Position numbers and translations under genes: made by a program. The notes below the pieces were generated by a model, which was not told where the DNA came from, searched no databases, and saw only the letters and a list, made by a program, of their open reading frames with translations. From Chitinivibrionales bacterium (lineage in GTDB: Bacteria; Fibrobacterota; Chitinivibrionia; Chitinivibrionales; JANQEN01): a stretch of DNA of 64,000 nucleotides. Positions within the stretch are counted from its first letter, which is position 1; every line of letters begins with the position of its first letter. The DNA is taken from the NCBI GenBank assembly GCA_028278335.1, contig JANQEN010000210.1:35765-99764 (forward strand). Direction: 5' to 3'. Positions 31,352 through 41,384 of the stretch are shown piece by piece.

Positions 31352-32119
31352 CTATACGTGAAAGTAGGTTCTCTTTTTTGCAATCGAATAGGCAATCAAA
31401 GCAACCAACGATAGCATACACCCATAGCACGCATAGACTATCGCCATTTCAGGTGGATTAGCTGCCAGCCTTTTTATAGTAATACCATATAATGCCCAAA
31501 TAGTCACCAGAGGGTATATGACATCCTTTTCCTTAATAATAAATAGGGAAGAAAGTATGCTTGCCACAATCACCATAATTACTGTCCAAGTTACTTCTGA
31601 AAAAGGGGCGCCTTTCCAGCCGAGATTCACCAATAGGGCTGTGGTATTTGCGATTGTTGCAACACTGATCCATCCAATATAAACACTAATAGCGGATGAT
31701 TCCATCACCTTTCCTTTGGTATTAGATGGTCTAGGTAAGTGATAAAGCTTAATTAGAAGAGCCAGCAGAGCAAGCATAATTATCAGTGATAAAAACACCA
31801 GCCTATAATGCCATGCAACTATCCATAATGCATTTGCAAGACAGGATAAACTGTAAAGGATTACCTTTTTTGAGGTTGTCTCTTTGTTTTTTATCAAATT
31901 ATAGGTTAAATAAAGAGTGAATATCAAAAGTTGAGAGTATATGAGTCCCCATATGGCAAAGGTGATGCCAGCAGGAACAAAGAGGTTGGGATACATATCG
32001 GAAAGCTGGCCAGTGTTGTATCCATTAATGGGTAAGATGTTTGCCAATGCATTAAGTGTTATCATAAATGCAAAAGAGAATAGAGTAGCAATGGCTAGTG
32101 CAATCGAATTTGTTTTCAT
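31352..32119 (-). CDS. TspO/MBR-related tryptophan-rich sensory-like membrane protein
   Basis: Multi-TM with FVPAGITFAIWGLIYSQL and NALWIVAWHYR patterns. Confidence 0.7.
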   Translation of the reverse strand: MKTNSIALAIATLFSFAFMITLNALANILPINGYNTGQLSDMYPNLFVPAGITFAIWGLIYSQLLIFTLYLTYNLIKNKETTSKKVILYSLSCLANALWIVAWHYRLVFLSLIIMLALLALLIKLYHLPRPSNTKGKVMESSAISVYIGWISVATIANTTALLVNLGWKGAPFSEVTWTVIMVIVASILSSLFIIKEKDVIYPLVTIWALYGITIKRLAANPPEMAIVYACYGCMLSLVALIAYSIAKKRTYFHV

Positions 32120-32353
32120 ATTTTATGACTTTCACCAGTTAATGGTAGGATAACTACATTTCCCAAAACAGAGTTAATATATCCAATTAATTAAATCAAA
32201 AATAATATGGGTGAAAAAAATACCCATAAATTCCTCATATATTTGTAGCTAAATAGCTCTATAAAATGTACACAAAAGCATATTACTTTTGTATACAAAT
32301 TCATGATGCTTTTATAGGCAAAGCCATCTTCATTTTGCATACATGTTTAAATA

Positions 32354-32480
32354 CATATTCGACCTATATAAAAATTTATAGCACGAATATATTTATTTAT
32401 AGGGCGAATAAAAAAATATATAGGGCCTATATTTTTATATACAGGGCGAACAAATTATTAAATCCGTCCTATATATGGAT
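32354..32480. repeat. AT-rich tandem array, period 21 bp, about 6 degenerate units
   Basis: Core positions 32360 CGACCTATA, 32381 GCACGAATA, 32402 GGGCGAATA, 32423 GGGCCTATA, 32444 GGGCGAACA, 32465 CGTCCTATA, each spaced 21 bp. Confidence 0.75.
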
Positions 32481-32675
32481 GATTTTGCTAACAAAGCCTA
32501 GATGTATTTGCTTACATTTTAAGGAACTGTTTGTAGGCAAGTGGAAGAATAATATGGATGCAAGTAGACAATCAATTTCTTGTCAAAAATTATAGCATAA
32601 TACTTGATGTTTTACTCAGTCATTGCATGCGAAGTATGATGTACCCAATATACGACAGCAAAAGGTAATGGAGTA

Positions 32676-33359
32676 CTATTTAATTTTGCTTCTTCTTATT
32701 AAATTGCCTTCCTTATAAATGACCATGTATTTATTTCCATCATGATACATTTCTATTGCCTCTCCATCTTTTCTTCCTAAATCAAAATGTTCAATTATTG
32801 TATCATGATCTTTAGTTATAGTCATTCCCTTCCCATGTTGAATTCCGTTTTGGAATTTTCCAACAAAAACAGTACCATTTGGCCAGGTAATTTGTCCAAC
32901 CCCATTCAAATTTCCATTGCTATAAACACCTTCATAAACTTCATTTAGACCATTTTTAAAAATCCCAGCACCTTCAAAAACATCATCTTTAAATTCCCCT
33001 TTATAAGAAGAACCATTGTTAAATTTAAATTCTCCAAACCCAGTTTTAATCCCATTCACAAAATCACCTTTGTAAACGTCACCATTTGCATAGTAATATT
33101 TTCCGAATCCATTAAATTGACCTTTTGAAAATTCTCCAACATACCTTTCTGAATTTGGATATTCCATAATCCCTTGACCATCACACAAACCATTTTTTAT
33201 TCCACCTATATAAATAGCCCCTGTTATGAGTTTAACACTATCCACTTTTAGTATTTTCTCTTGGTTGTTCGATATATGCGAATCATTCTTTGAACAATTG
33301 GTAAGCGTAAAAATGAAGCTAAGGGCACAAACAAAATTGATAGAAATGAATTTAATCAT
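32676..33359 (-). CDS. MORN-repeat lipoprotein
   Basis: Repeated YxGEFxxGxxxGxGxxxxxNG units; N-terminal lipobox LTNC. Confidence 0.88.
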   Translation of the reverse strand: MIKFISINFVCALSFIFTLTNCSKNDSHISNNQEKILKVDSVKLITGAIYIGGIKNGLCDGQGIMEYPNSERYVGEFSKGQFNGFGKYYYANGDVYKGDFVNGIKTGFGEFKFNNGSSYKGEFKDDVFEGAGIFKNGLNEVYEGVYSNGNLNGVGQITWPNGTVFVGKFQNGIQHGKGMTITKDHDTIIEHFDLGRKDGEAIEMYHDGNKYMVIYKEGNLIRRSKIK

Positions 33360-33799
33360 AAGATTACCTCTACTATTTTATCGAACAATACCAGCGAAAG
33401 AGACCTCTTCAATTATTGTAATTGAATTAAAAATTGTTAAGACATTACTATGTTTTTTCCAAACAATGCTTTGAAGAATCTATAGAGAATATAATAAAAA
33501 GTAAATTATTTGTTTTTCAATTGAATACTTTGATTTTGATATCAAATTGAACTTATTGAGATGTAAGAGCTTGATACGATCCAAGAGGGCAGAGCCAAAC
33601 GTAAAAGATAAGCATATTTCTTAGTCAGGACACTTGCGCGTCTTGTCAACATTTGGTACTATCAAAACTCCAATGCCCACTTTATCTCGCTGTGTTTAAA
33701 AAAAGTTGTGCAGAATATATTCATTTCAGAATTTCTTATATTATGTTAAAGTTTATGATTTTTTTAATAACATATAGAACGAGGGTGATTTACTAACGT

Positions 33800-34390
33800 A
33801 TGGATACTGAATTAATTATTAAAAATCTTCATACAATAGCATCTGTTCCGGATATTCAAATAAAAGAATATTTATCCAATTCTCAGATAAAATGTATCGC
33901 TAAAAAGGAATATTTTATTCGAGAGGGGGAGATTCCTTCAACATTTGCATTTGTAATTAAAGGGTTATTTCGATATTACTATATCAATGAAAAGGGTGTG
34001 GAATTTACCAAAGGTTTTTTTCCAGAGCAATCGTTTATCAGTTCATATAGTGCAATGATTCAAAATCGTGAATCCTATTTTACCGTGGAGGCGCTTGAGG
34101 ATTCTGAAATTCTAACCACCTCATATTCATCCTGGAAAAGACTATTAGAACAGGATGCCTGCTGGAAAAATCTTTTAATTGCACTTCTTGAAAAAGGGTA
34201 TTGTGTAAAAGAGAGTAGAGAACGAGAATTTTTATTGTTTGATGCTGAAACTCGATATAAAACATTTTTAAGCACCTATCCATTGTTGGAGAAACGTATT
34301 CCGCAACATATGATAGCCTCTTATCTGGGAATAACTCCAGTTGCCTTAAGCAGAACACGAAAAAAAATGGGAATCATTAACCCAGGTTAA
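33800..34390 (+). CDS. Crp/Fnr-family transcriptional regulator
   Basis: CNB-like FAFVIKGLFRYYYINEKGVEFTKGFFPEQSFISSYSAM; C-terminal HTH IASYLGITPVALSRTRKKMG. Confidence 0.88.
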   Translation: MDTELIIKNLHTIASVPDIQIKEYLSNSQIKCIAKKEYFIREGEIPSTFAFVIKGLFRYYYINEKGVEFTKGFFPEQSFISSYSAMIQNRESYFTVEALEDSEILTTSYSSWKRLLEQDACWKNLLIALLEKGYCVKESREREFLLFDAETRYKTFLSTYPLLEKRIPQHMIASYLGITPVALSRTRKKMGIINPG

Positions 34391-34424
34391 TGATTAAAAA
34401 TCATTGTCGTGGTATATTATCCAT

Positions 34425-34473
34425 AAACCCAGATTATGCAAAAGGAAGTAGCGCAGAAGCATAACCTGGGTTT
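34425..34473. repeat. Palindromic MITE-like repeat copy 4 (minimal, 49 bp)
   Basis: AAACCCAGATTATGCAAAAGGAAGTAGCGCAGAAGCATAACCTGGGTTT, ends only. Confidence 0.85.
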
Positions 34474-34510
34474 AGTAAGATTTTTCTGTTAAAACTTAGG
34501 AGGATATACT

Positions 34511-35248
34511 ATGAAATTACAAGAGAACGTAATTGTTATAACTGGTGGAAGTTCTGGGATTGGCATGCAACTAGCAAAAATGTTAACTCACATGAATAAT
34601 ACAGTAATAATCTGTGGGAGATCAAAAGAAAAATTAGAGTACGTTCAAAAAGAAATTCCTTCCTGTATGATATATCAATGTGATGTAAGCCAACAAGATG
34701 AACGAAAATCGTTTGTATCATGGATAAAAGAAAAATATCCACAGTGTAATATCCTTATTAACAATGCTGCAATTGCTCATACAGGAAATTTTTTCCATGA
34801 TAATTTTTCTATGGATCTTGCTCAAAAGGAGATTGCAACAAATTTGTTAGCGCCTTTGGAATTAACAAAAGAGTTCACTCCAATAATAGCTAAAAATCAA
34901 AATGCTAGAATTATTTTTGTTACCACAGGTCTTGTATATGCTCCCCGAGCAGTATATCCTATTTATTGCGCAACAAAATCAGCATTACATTCATTTACTC
35001 AGAGTTTACGATTTCAGGTAGGGGATTTGCCCATATCTATTCATGAGGTGCTTATGCCAGCGGTAAATACCCCTTTTCATCAAGGCAAACCTCCTAAGAT
35101 AGCGATATCTGTTGAAACGGCTGTTAGTGAAATGTGTAAAAAATTAGAAAAAGAACAATTGGAAATTCGTATTGGAGGAGTAAACCTATTATATATAGTC
35201 TCAAGGATTGCACCATCATTTGCTTTGCAAAAGGTTAATGCTTTATGA
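34511..35248 (+). CDS. Short-chain dehydrogenase/reductase (DltE-like)
   Basis: TGGSSGIG, NNAA, YCATKSA motifs. Confidence 0.9.
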   Translation: MKLQENVIVITGGSSGIGMQLAKMLTHMNNTVIICGRSKEKLEYVQKEIPSCMIYQCDVSQQDERKSFVSWIKEKYPQCNILINNAAIAHTGNFFHDNFSMDLAQKEIATNLLAPLELTKEFTPIIAKNQNARIIFVTTGLVYAPRAVYPIYCATKSALHSFTQSLRFQVGDLPISIHEVLMPAVNTPFHQGKPPKIAISVETAVSEMCKKLEKEQLEIRIGGVNLLYIVSRIAPSFALQKVNAL

Positions 35249-35592
35249 TAAAACTACACTCTGAATTATCGAGCAATATATTCAACTATGACACAACCTT
35301 ACCTACAAGGGAATACCCAGAAATAGTAAAATAGTAATAAAAATCACATAAACTTTAATACTATTTTTTACAGTTTTTCACTAATTTTTTTCGAATAATG
35401 TAATACGCCATTAGAATGCGACACATTCTTTAAAAGCACTTTACAAAAATGGTATACTATAATCAAATAATAGAACGGCTAAATATTGACAGTCATTAAT
35501 TATTACAACATTAACCATGGTAACAAATAAATTATCCCTCTTTTTTAAACAGCACCCAAAAATCTCCAATAAATATAAAAAGGTTAAGCACA

Positions 35593-37077
35593 ATGAAATT
35601 CTTACTTCTGGTCACATCAAATCTTTTACTCTATTGTTTAACTTCTACGGCCCTTTCAAACCCAGACACTTTATGGACCAGGACCTATGGAGGATCTAAA
35701 TATGATTGCTGCAATGGTATAAAACAAACAAGTGATAGTGGATATATACTCGTAGGAAGCACGGAGTCTTTCGGCCAAGGGCTCAATGATGTTTACCTTA
35801 TTCACATTGACAAAAAGGGCGATACATTATGGACAAATACATATGGTGGCAAAGATGAGGATTGGGGTAATAGTATTGGATTAACCAAGGATGGAGGATT
35901 TATCGTCGCAGGTAGGACCAAGTCGTTTAACACATCAACATCTGATGTTTACCTATTACGAATAAAGCCGGATGGCGATACTCTCTGGACAAAGACCTAT
36001 TATAAAAATGGTCTCTCTGCTGATGTGGGCCTTTCAACACAACAAACAATAGATGGTGGGTTTGTTATTTTAGGTTGGACAGATTATTTAAATGAGCATA
36101 AAGACATATACTTAATTAAAACAAATTCAAGTGGTGATACTTTATGGACAAAAATTTATCGACATCATGTAGGATCTAGTGACATAGGATATTCTATATA
36201 TGAAACAACAGATAGTGGATTTATAATTGCCGGTTCAACATCACCTTTTAACTCAGGTTTTACTGATCTCTACTTAATTAAGACTAATTCAAAAGGTGAT
36301 ACAACATGGACGAAAACTTATGGGGGATATTACTTTGAACAAGGTTTATCAGTGCAACAAACCCACGATGGTGGCTATATTATTGCTGGAAGCTCCCTGT
36401 CTTTCGGTGCAGGAAATCATGATGTTTATTTAGTTAAAACTGATGCAAAAGGTGATTCACTATGGACCAAAACTTATGGGGGTGGGGATATTGACTTTGG
36501 GTATTCTGTTCAACAAACCGTCGATAAGGGATATGTTATTACCGGAAAGACTAGCTCTTTTGGTAATGGAGGTGAAGATTTATACTTAATTAGAACAAAT
36601 GAAATGGGCTCTGTTTTATGGACGAAAACTTACGGGGGATTTACTTCCGAATGGGGAAAATCTATGTGTCTGGTTGGAGATGGGGGTATAATAATATCAG
36701 GCGTCTCATATTCATTTGGCAATGGAGGAGGAGATGTATACATTGTCCGAATGGATTCCAATTCAATTGGGATCAGAGTTGATAACTTCAACAATCCTTC
36801 TCTGTTAAATAACGTGTCTATATCTCATGATTATTTATCCCACATTGTATCTGTTTATTTTAATCTTTCTCTCTCCAGTCGCGTAAAGATTGAAGTGTTT
36901 CATGCAAATGGCAAACTAGTTAAAACTGTGGTTGATGATTTTTTTAGTCACGGTAATCATGTCACAAGGTGGAATATAAGACAGAATCGGGATAGTTATT
37001 TAAGTAATGGTACCTATATACTAAGATTTCGTTCAAAGGAAATGGCAATATCAAAAAAATTAACTATTTTTTACTAA
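35593..37077 (+). CDS. Secreted repeat protein (DTLWTKTYGG repeats, propeller-like) with FlgD/T9SS-like C-terminus
   Basis: Signal peptide; recurrent GDTLWTKTYGG...GGYIIAGSTSSFG...DVYLIKTD units; C-terminal SRVKIEVFHANGKLVKTV. Confidence 0.8.
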   Translation: MKFLLLVTSNLLLYCLTSTALSNPDTLWTRTYGGSKYDCCNGIKQTSDSGYILVGSTESFGQGLNDVYLIHIDKKGDTLWTNTYGGKDEDWGNSIGLTKDGGFIVAGRTKSFNTSTSDVYLLRIKPDGDTLWTKTYYKNGLSADVGLSTQQTIDGGFVILGWTDYLNEHKDIYLIKTNSSGDTLWTKIYRHHVGSSDIGYSIYETTDSGFIIAGSTSPFNSGFTDLYLIKTNSKGDTTWTKTYGGYYFEQGLSVQQTHDGGYIIAGSSLSFGAGNHDVYLVKTDAKGDSLWTKTYGGGDIDFGYSVQQTVDKGYVITGKTSSFGNGGEDLYLIRTNEMGSVLWTKTYGGFTSEWGKSMCLVGDGGIIISGVSYSFGNGGGDVYIVRMDSNSIGIRVDNFNNPSLLNNVSISHDYLSHIVSVYFNLSLSSRVKIEVFHANGKLVKTVVDDFFSHGNHVTRWNIRQNRDSYLSNGTYILRFRSKEMAISKKLTIFY

Positions 37078-37173
37078 TCAAATTTGTTATTTAAAGACAT
37101 CGCGAGTGCCCTACACAAGAAACTTAAACCATGTCACACACCTTAGATAATTTGAAAAAACTGAGATTATCTA

Positions 37174-37204
37174 TTGACTTTATGTACCATATTTGGTACA
37201 TTAT
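37174..37204 (+). promoter_or_regulatory. Putative promoter/operator of the TA operon
   Basis: TTGACT at 37174 and 18-bp inverted repeat TGTACCA-TATT-TGGTACA (37183-37200) immediately 5' of the toxin ATG at 37210. Confidence 0.6.
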
Positions 37205-37209
37205 AAATA

Positions 37210-37560
37210 ATGACACACTCAAAAATTCCTGATTTCATCCTTGGCGTACGCTTTTTTGAAACCGAAAGTGGCTCGGAACCAGTTAGAGACTGGCTTAAAT
37301 CTCTACCTATGGAATATAAAAAAACTATTGGTGAAGATATTAAAACTGTTCAATATGGCTGGCCACTTGGCATGCCTCTTGTAAGAAAGTTGGAACCCGG
37401 TTTATGGGAAGTAAGAATTAATTTAAAAGACGGTATCGCGCGGATAATTTTTACCGTTGTTGATGATATTATGCTTTTATTACATGGCTTTATTAAAAAA
37501 TCACAACAAACACCTAAGGAAGAATTGAAAACTGCCAAAAATAGAAAGAAAAGACTGTGA
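37210..37560 (+). CDS. RelE/HigB-like toxin (Gp49 family)
   Basis: FFETESGSEPVRDWLKSLP...GMPLVRKLEPGLWEVRI...ARIIFTV...LLLHGFIKKSQQTPKEELKTA. Confidence 0.9.
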   Translation: MTHSKIPDFILGVRFFETESGSEPVRDWLKSLPMEYKKTIGEDIKTVQYGWPLGMPLVRKLEPGLWEVRINLKDGIARIIFTVVDDIMLLLHGFIKKSQQTPKEELKTAKNRKKRL

Positions 37561-37568
37561 GGCACATT

Positions 37569-37856
37569 ATGGTTGCAAGAAACAAACATGTAGGATCTGA
37601 TTTTGACAAATTCTTAGAAGAAGAAAGTATTCGTGATGAAGTTGAAACTGTTGCTCTTAAAAGAGTGATTGCCTGGCAGCTTCAGAAAGAAATGAAGAGA
37701 CTGCACATTTCTAAAACGGTTATGGCAAAGAAAATGAAAACAAGCAGATCTGCTGTTGACCGTCTTTTTGATCCGGAAAATGAATCTATGACACTTCAAA
37801 CTTTAAATAAGGCAGCAACAGCATTGGGAAAAAAACTGAAAGTTGAATTTATTTAA
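37569..37856 (+). CDS. HigA-like XRE-family antitoxin
   Basis: HTH MKRLHISKTVMAKKMKTSRSAVDRLFDPEN; immediately follows the toxin. Confidence 0.9.
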   Translation: MVARNKHVGSDFDKFLEEESIRDEVETVALKRVIAWQLQKEMKRLHISKTVMAKKMKTSRSAVDRLFDPENESMTLQTLNKAATALGKKLKVEFI

Positions 37857-38071
37857 AAATATTCCGACCTTATCACCCAGATCAGAACATACAAATTCAT
37901 TCATCTTAAAACCTTAATCAGACCGAGCCTATATCACAATTATCTCCAGTCATGATATATTTTTATAGCTAAAGATTAGACTATTTATTACTTTTATATT
38001 TTACTGGCTGATTGTGTGAGTATCATGCTTCAGCTATTTTTTTTCCATATGATTGATACGGGAGCCTACTA

Positions 38072-38539
38072 ATGGATACCATTCCCATTACCCAAGAGGG
38101 ATACGACAAGCTCAACGAAGAATATAATCAACTCAAAAAGAAAGATCTGCCCGATATTATTAAAAAGGTGGCAGAGGCGCGCTCCCACGGTGATTTAAAG
38201 GAAAATGCCGAATACCATGCTGCCCGTGAGATGCAATCCTATATTCAAGGTCGTATTGCTTTTATAGAAGATCGGATCGCCCGTAGCCAGATCATGGCTC
38301 CTAATAAAGCAAAATCCGATACTATTATCTTTGGGAATACTGTAAAGATTTTAGACCTCGATTTCGATGAGGAAGAGGAGTATATTCTTGTTGGAGCTGC
38401 TGAGGCAGATCCTGCAGCAGGAAAGATATCCACAGCCTCACCTATTGGCAAGGGACTCATTGGAAAAAAGGTAGATGATATTGTCGAAGTTGAGACTCCG
38501 GGAGGAAAGCTACGCTTAAAAGTTTTGGACTTCTCCTAA
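38072..38539 (+). CDS. greA: Transcription elongation factor GreA
   Basis: PITQEGYDKLNEEYNQLKKKDLPDIIKKVAEARSHGDLKENAEYHAAREMQ. Confidence 0.95.
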   Translation: MDTIPITQEGYDKLNEEYNQLKKKDLPDIIKKVAEARSHGDLKENAEYHAAREMQSYIQGRIAFIEDRIARSQIMAPNKAKSDTIIFGNTVKILDLDFDEEEEYILVGAAEADPAAGKISTASPIGKGLIGKKVDDIVEVETPGGKLRLKVLDFS

Positions 38540-38590
38540 CACCTAGATACCATACCACATCAATGCCTTAACCCGAAAACAGGTGTAACC

Positions 38591-40390
38591 GTGTTTGACA
38601 ATGCTAACATTCGAAATTTTTGCATCATAGCTCACATAGACCATGGCAAATCGACCCTTGCTGACCGGTTTTTAGAGCTAACGAGCACCATTACAAAACG
38701 AAATATGCAAGAACAGGTCCTGGATAACATGGAGCTGGAACGGGAACGGGGAATTACAATCAAATCCCATCCCATTCGTATGCTCTATAGGGACAGCAAT
38801 AATCAGGAATACTGTCTAAACCTTATCGACACCCCGGGCCATGTGGACTTCTCCTACGAAGTGTCCCGGTCCCTTGCTGCCTGTGAGGGTGCCATTTTAG
38901 TTGTCGATGCCATCCAGGGTGTGGAAGCTCAAACGCTAAGTAATATCTATTTAGCTTTGGAAAACGACCTCACCATTATCCCGGTGATCAATAAAATTGA
39001 TCTTCCTGCAGCACGAGTACCGGAGATTAAAAAGCAAATCGTAGAACTTTTAGGTGTATCCGAAGAGGAGATACTCCCCTGTAGTGCTAAAACTGGCCTC
39101 GGTGTCCAGGAAGTCATTGAACAGGTCATTGAAACGATCCCTCCACCAAAAGGGGTTAGTGAAAAACCGCTTCAAGCCTTGGTCTTTGACTCAGTCTATG
39201 ACTCATTTCGTGGGGTAGTTGCCTATGTGCGAGTCTTCCAGGGAAGCCTCAAGCAGGGTGATCAGGTCTTTTTCTTCTCCAATGGCAGAGAGTATGAAGC
39301 CTCGGAGATTGGCTATTTTGAGATGGGAAGAATCTCCCAAAAGAGCCTTGATGTTGGTCAAGTAGGGTATGTCATTGCCAACATTAAAAGTCTAGGGGAC
39401 ATTGAGATCGGTGATACGATATCCCTTAAAAGAAATCCCGCAAAAGAGCCGATTGCCGGCTATCAAGAGGTTAAACCCATGGTGTTTAGCGGGCTCTATC
39501 CCATTGACAAGGCAGATTATGAAAACCTGCGCACTGCCCTGGATAAACTCAAATTGAACGACTCCTCCATAAGCTTTATTCCAGAGACTTCGGAGGCCTT
39601 GGGCTTTGGCTTTCGCGGTGGCTTCTTAGGATTACTCCACATGGAGATTATTCAAGAACGACTGCTCAGAGAGTATAATGTAAATATTATCACCACAATA
39701 CCCAACGTAAAGTATCGGGTAACCCTCACCTCCGGCGAGGAACAGTATATAGAAAATCCCAGCAAGCTCCCAGCGGCAAATCAGATCCAGAGCTTATGTG
39801 AACCCATTGCCAAAGTACAGATCGTTACTCCCACCGAATACATTGGCCCGATTATGAAACTCTGCGAAGAGAAACGGGGCTCCATGGACATCATGGAGTA
39901 TCTTGAATCGACCCGGGTCTGCTTAAATTATCACATACCCCTATCCGAGCTTATTGTGGACTTCTTTGACAAACTAAAGAGCTGCTCCCGTGGCTATGCT
40001 TCAATGGATTATGAATTTGCCCGCTATCAGCAAGAGGATCTGACCAAGCTCGACATCCTCATCAATGGGACTCCGGTTGATGCCTTTTCCACGATTATCC
40101 ATCGGGACAATGCCTACTCCTTTGGACAGAGTATTGCCTCACGCCTAAAAAAGCTTATTCCTCGTCAAATGTTTGATGTGTCGATTCAAGCCTCAATTGG
40201 AACCCGCGTTATTGCCCGAACATCTGTTAAGGCTTATAGAAAAGATGTTACCTCAAAATGCTATGGCGGAGATATCAGCCGAAAACGTAAATTATTAGAG
40301 AGACAGAAAGAGGGAAAAAAACGCATGAAACATGTGGGTAATGTGGAGATCCCTCAGGAAGCTTTTTTAGCGGTTTTAACCAGGGAATAA
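38591..40390 (+). CDS. lepA: Elongation factor 4 (LepA)
   Basis: NFCIIAHIDHGKSTLADRF, DTPGHVDFSYEVSRSLAACEGA; full-length with typical LepA C-terminus. Confidence 0.97.
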   Translation: MFDNANIRNFCIIAHIDHGKSTLADRFLELTSTITKRNMQEQVLDNMELERERGITIKSHPIRMLYRDSNNQEYCLNLIDTPGHVDFSYEVSRSLAACEGAILVVDAIQGVEAQTLSNIYLALENDLTIIPVINKIDLPAARVPEIKKQIVELLGVSEEEILPCSAKTGLGVQEVIEQVIETIPPPKGVSEKPLQALVFDSVYDSFRGVVAYVRVFQGSLKQGDQVFFFSNGREYEASEIGYFEMGRISQKSLDVGQVGYVIANIKSLGDIEIGDTISLKRNPAKEPIAGYQEVKPMVFSGLYPIDKADYENLRTALDKLKLNDSSISFIPETSEALGFGFRGGFLGLLHMEIIQERLLREYNVNIITTIPNVKYRVTLTSGEEQYIENPSKLPAANQIQSLCEPIAKVQIVTPTEYIGPIMKLCEEKRGSMDIMEYLESTRVCLNYHIPLSELIVDFFDKLKSCSRGYASMDYEFARYQQEDLTKLDILINGTPVDAFSTIIHRDNAYSFGQSIASRLKKLIPRQMFDVSIQASIGTRVIARTSVKAYRKDVTSKCYGGDISRKRKLLERQKEGKKRMKHVGNVEIPQEAFLAVLTRE

Positions 40391-40397
40391 TCTGGTC

Positions 40398-41339
40398 ATG
40401 GATAAAAACTTAGTCTTAGATTTACGGAGGACGCTCTATGGCGCCCTTAAACTCTTTGCAATCATTGCGGTCATAAGCGTTCTTTTAAAAGTGACTTGTT
40501 GTGACACCATAGCAATTAAAACCGACCAGATGGCACCTGCGGTAATTAAGGGTGACCGGGTTATCCTCTCTAAAAAACAGTATGCACTACCCTTTAAACT
40601 CTTTTTTAAACCGCAGTATGATAACATCGTGGTATTTCGTCACCCCCATGCCCATGAAGCTTTTGGCTGTTTGCGCATAGTGGGAATGCCCGGTGATACG
40701 ATTTCGATCAGCAACGGCCTTTATGCAACAAGTGGCAATAGAGAAATCGTAAAAAAATCTCCACAAGCTGTGGAAGACCTGGTTCCTGCTGAGTATTCAC
40801 CCCGGGATAACCTGCTTCCTCTATATATCCCAAAAAAGGGTGACACACTTTTACTTAACACACTCAGTATCCGAAACCTTCTCTTTCTTTACTCAATAAT
40901 TCAACAGGAGAATCCTGGAGGAAGCTTCATACTCAAACCACAGCTGGCCATAGACGACTCTGTTTATCCAGATTTTTTAATTAGCGATTTTATACACTAC
41001 ACAGGAAAATTCTCTGCCATTCCCGACACCCTCTATAATGACTGGATTTTTTGGAGTAATCTAAAAAATTACCTTACCATGACCCAAGAGAAGAAAAAAA
41101 TTGATCTCAGTTTTATCATTGAAAAAGAGGGCTCTGCTATCACTTCCTATACTATAAGGAATACGTTTTACTTTCTTCTCTCCGATGATTGGGATCGTGG
41201 GTATGACTCTCGATACTTTGGGCCGGTGCAAAAGAATCTTATAATTGGCAAGGCTTCTGCCATTCTCTGGTCCCTCCCCCCAGGAAAGAGAGGTGGTATA
41301 ACCATCAACATGAGAAGGATCTGTAAATTGATAAAATAG
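40398..41339 (+). CDS. Signal peptidase I-like protein lacking the Ser/Lys dyad
   Basis: IKTDQMAPAVIKGDRVILSKKQYALPF...NIVVFRHP...CLRIVGMPGD...DSRYFGPVQKNLIIGKA aligned by eye with the LepB family. Confidence 0.82.
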   Translation: MDKNLVLDLRRTLYGALKLFAIIAVISVLLKVTCCDTIAIKTDQMAPAVIKGDRVILSKKQYALPFKLFFKPQYDNIVVFRHPHAHEAFGCLRIVGMPGDTISISNGLYATSGNREIVKKSPQAVEDLVPAEYSPRDNLLPLYIPKKGDTLLLNTLSIRNLLFLYSIIQQENPGGSFILKPQLAIDDSVYPDFLISDFIHYTGKFSAIPDTLYNDWIFWSNLKNYLTMTQEKKKIDLSFIIEKEGSAITSYTIRNTFYFLLSDDWDRGYDSRYFGPVQKNLIIGKASAILWSLPPGKRGGITINMRRICKLIK

Positions 41340-41384
41340 CGGCAAACCATTATTATAGTCGCTATGAAGGGAAAAGTGATTTGA

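Noticed and set aside
32354-32480. Possible CRISPR array
   Set aside because: 21-bp units are contiguous, degenerate and AT-rich with no unique spacers and no cas genes in the window.
35593-37077. Possible CRISPR or tandem DNA repeat
   Set aside because: The repeated signal is protein-level (about 55-60-aa propeller-type repeats in one ORF), not identical DNA repeats with spacers.
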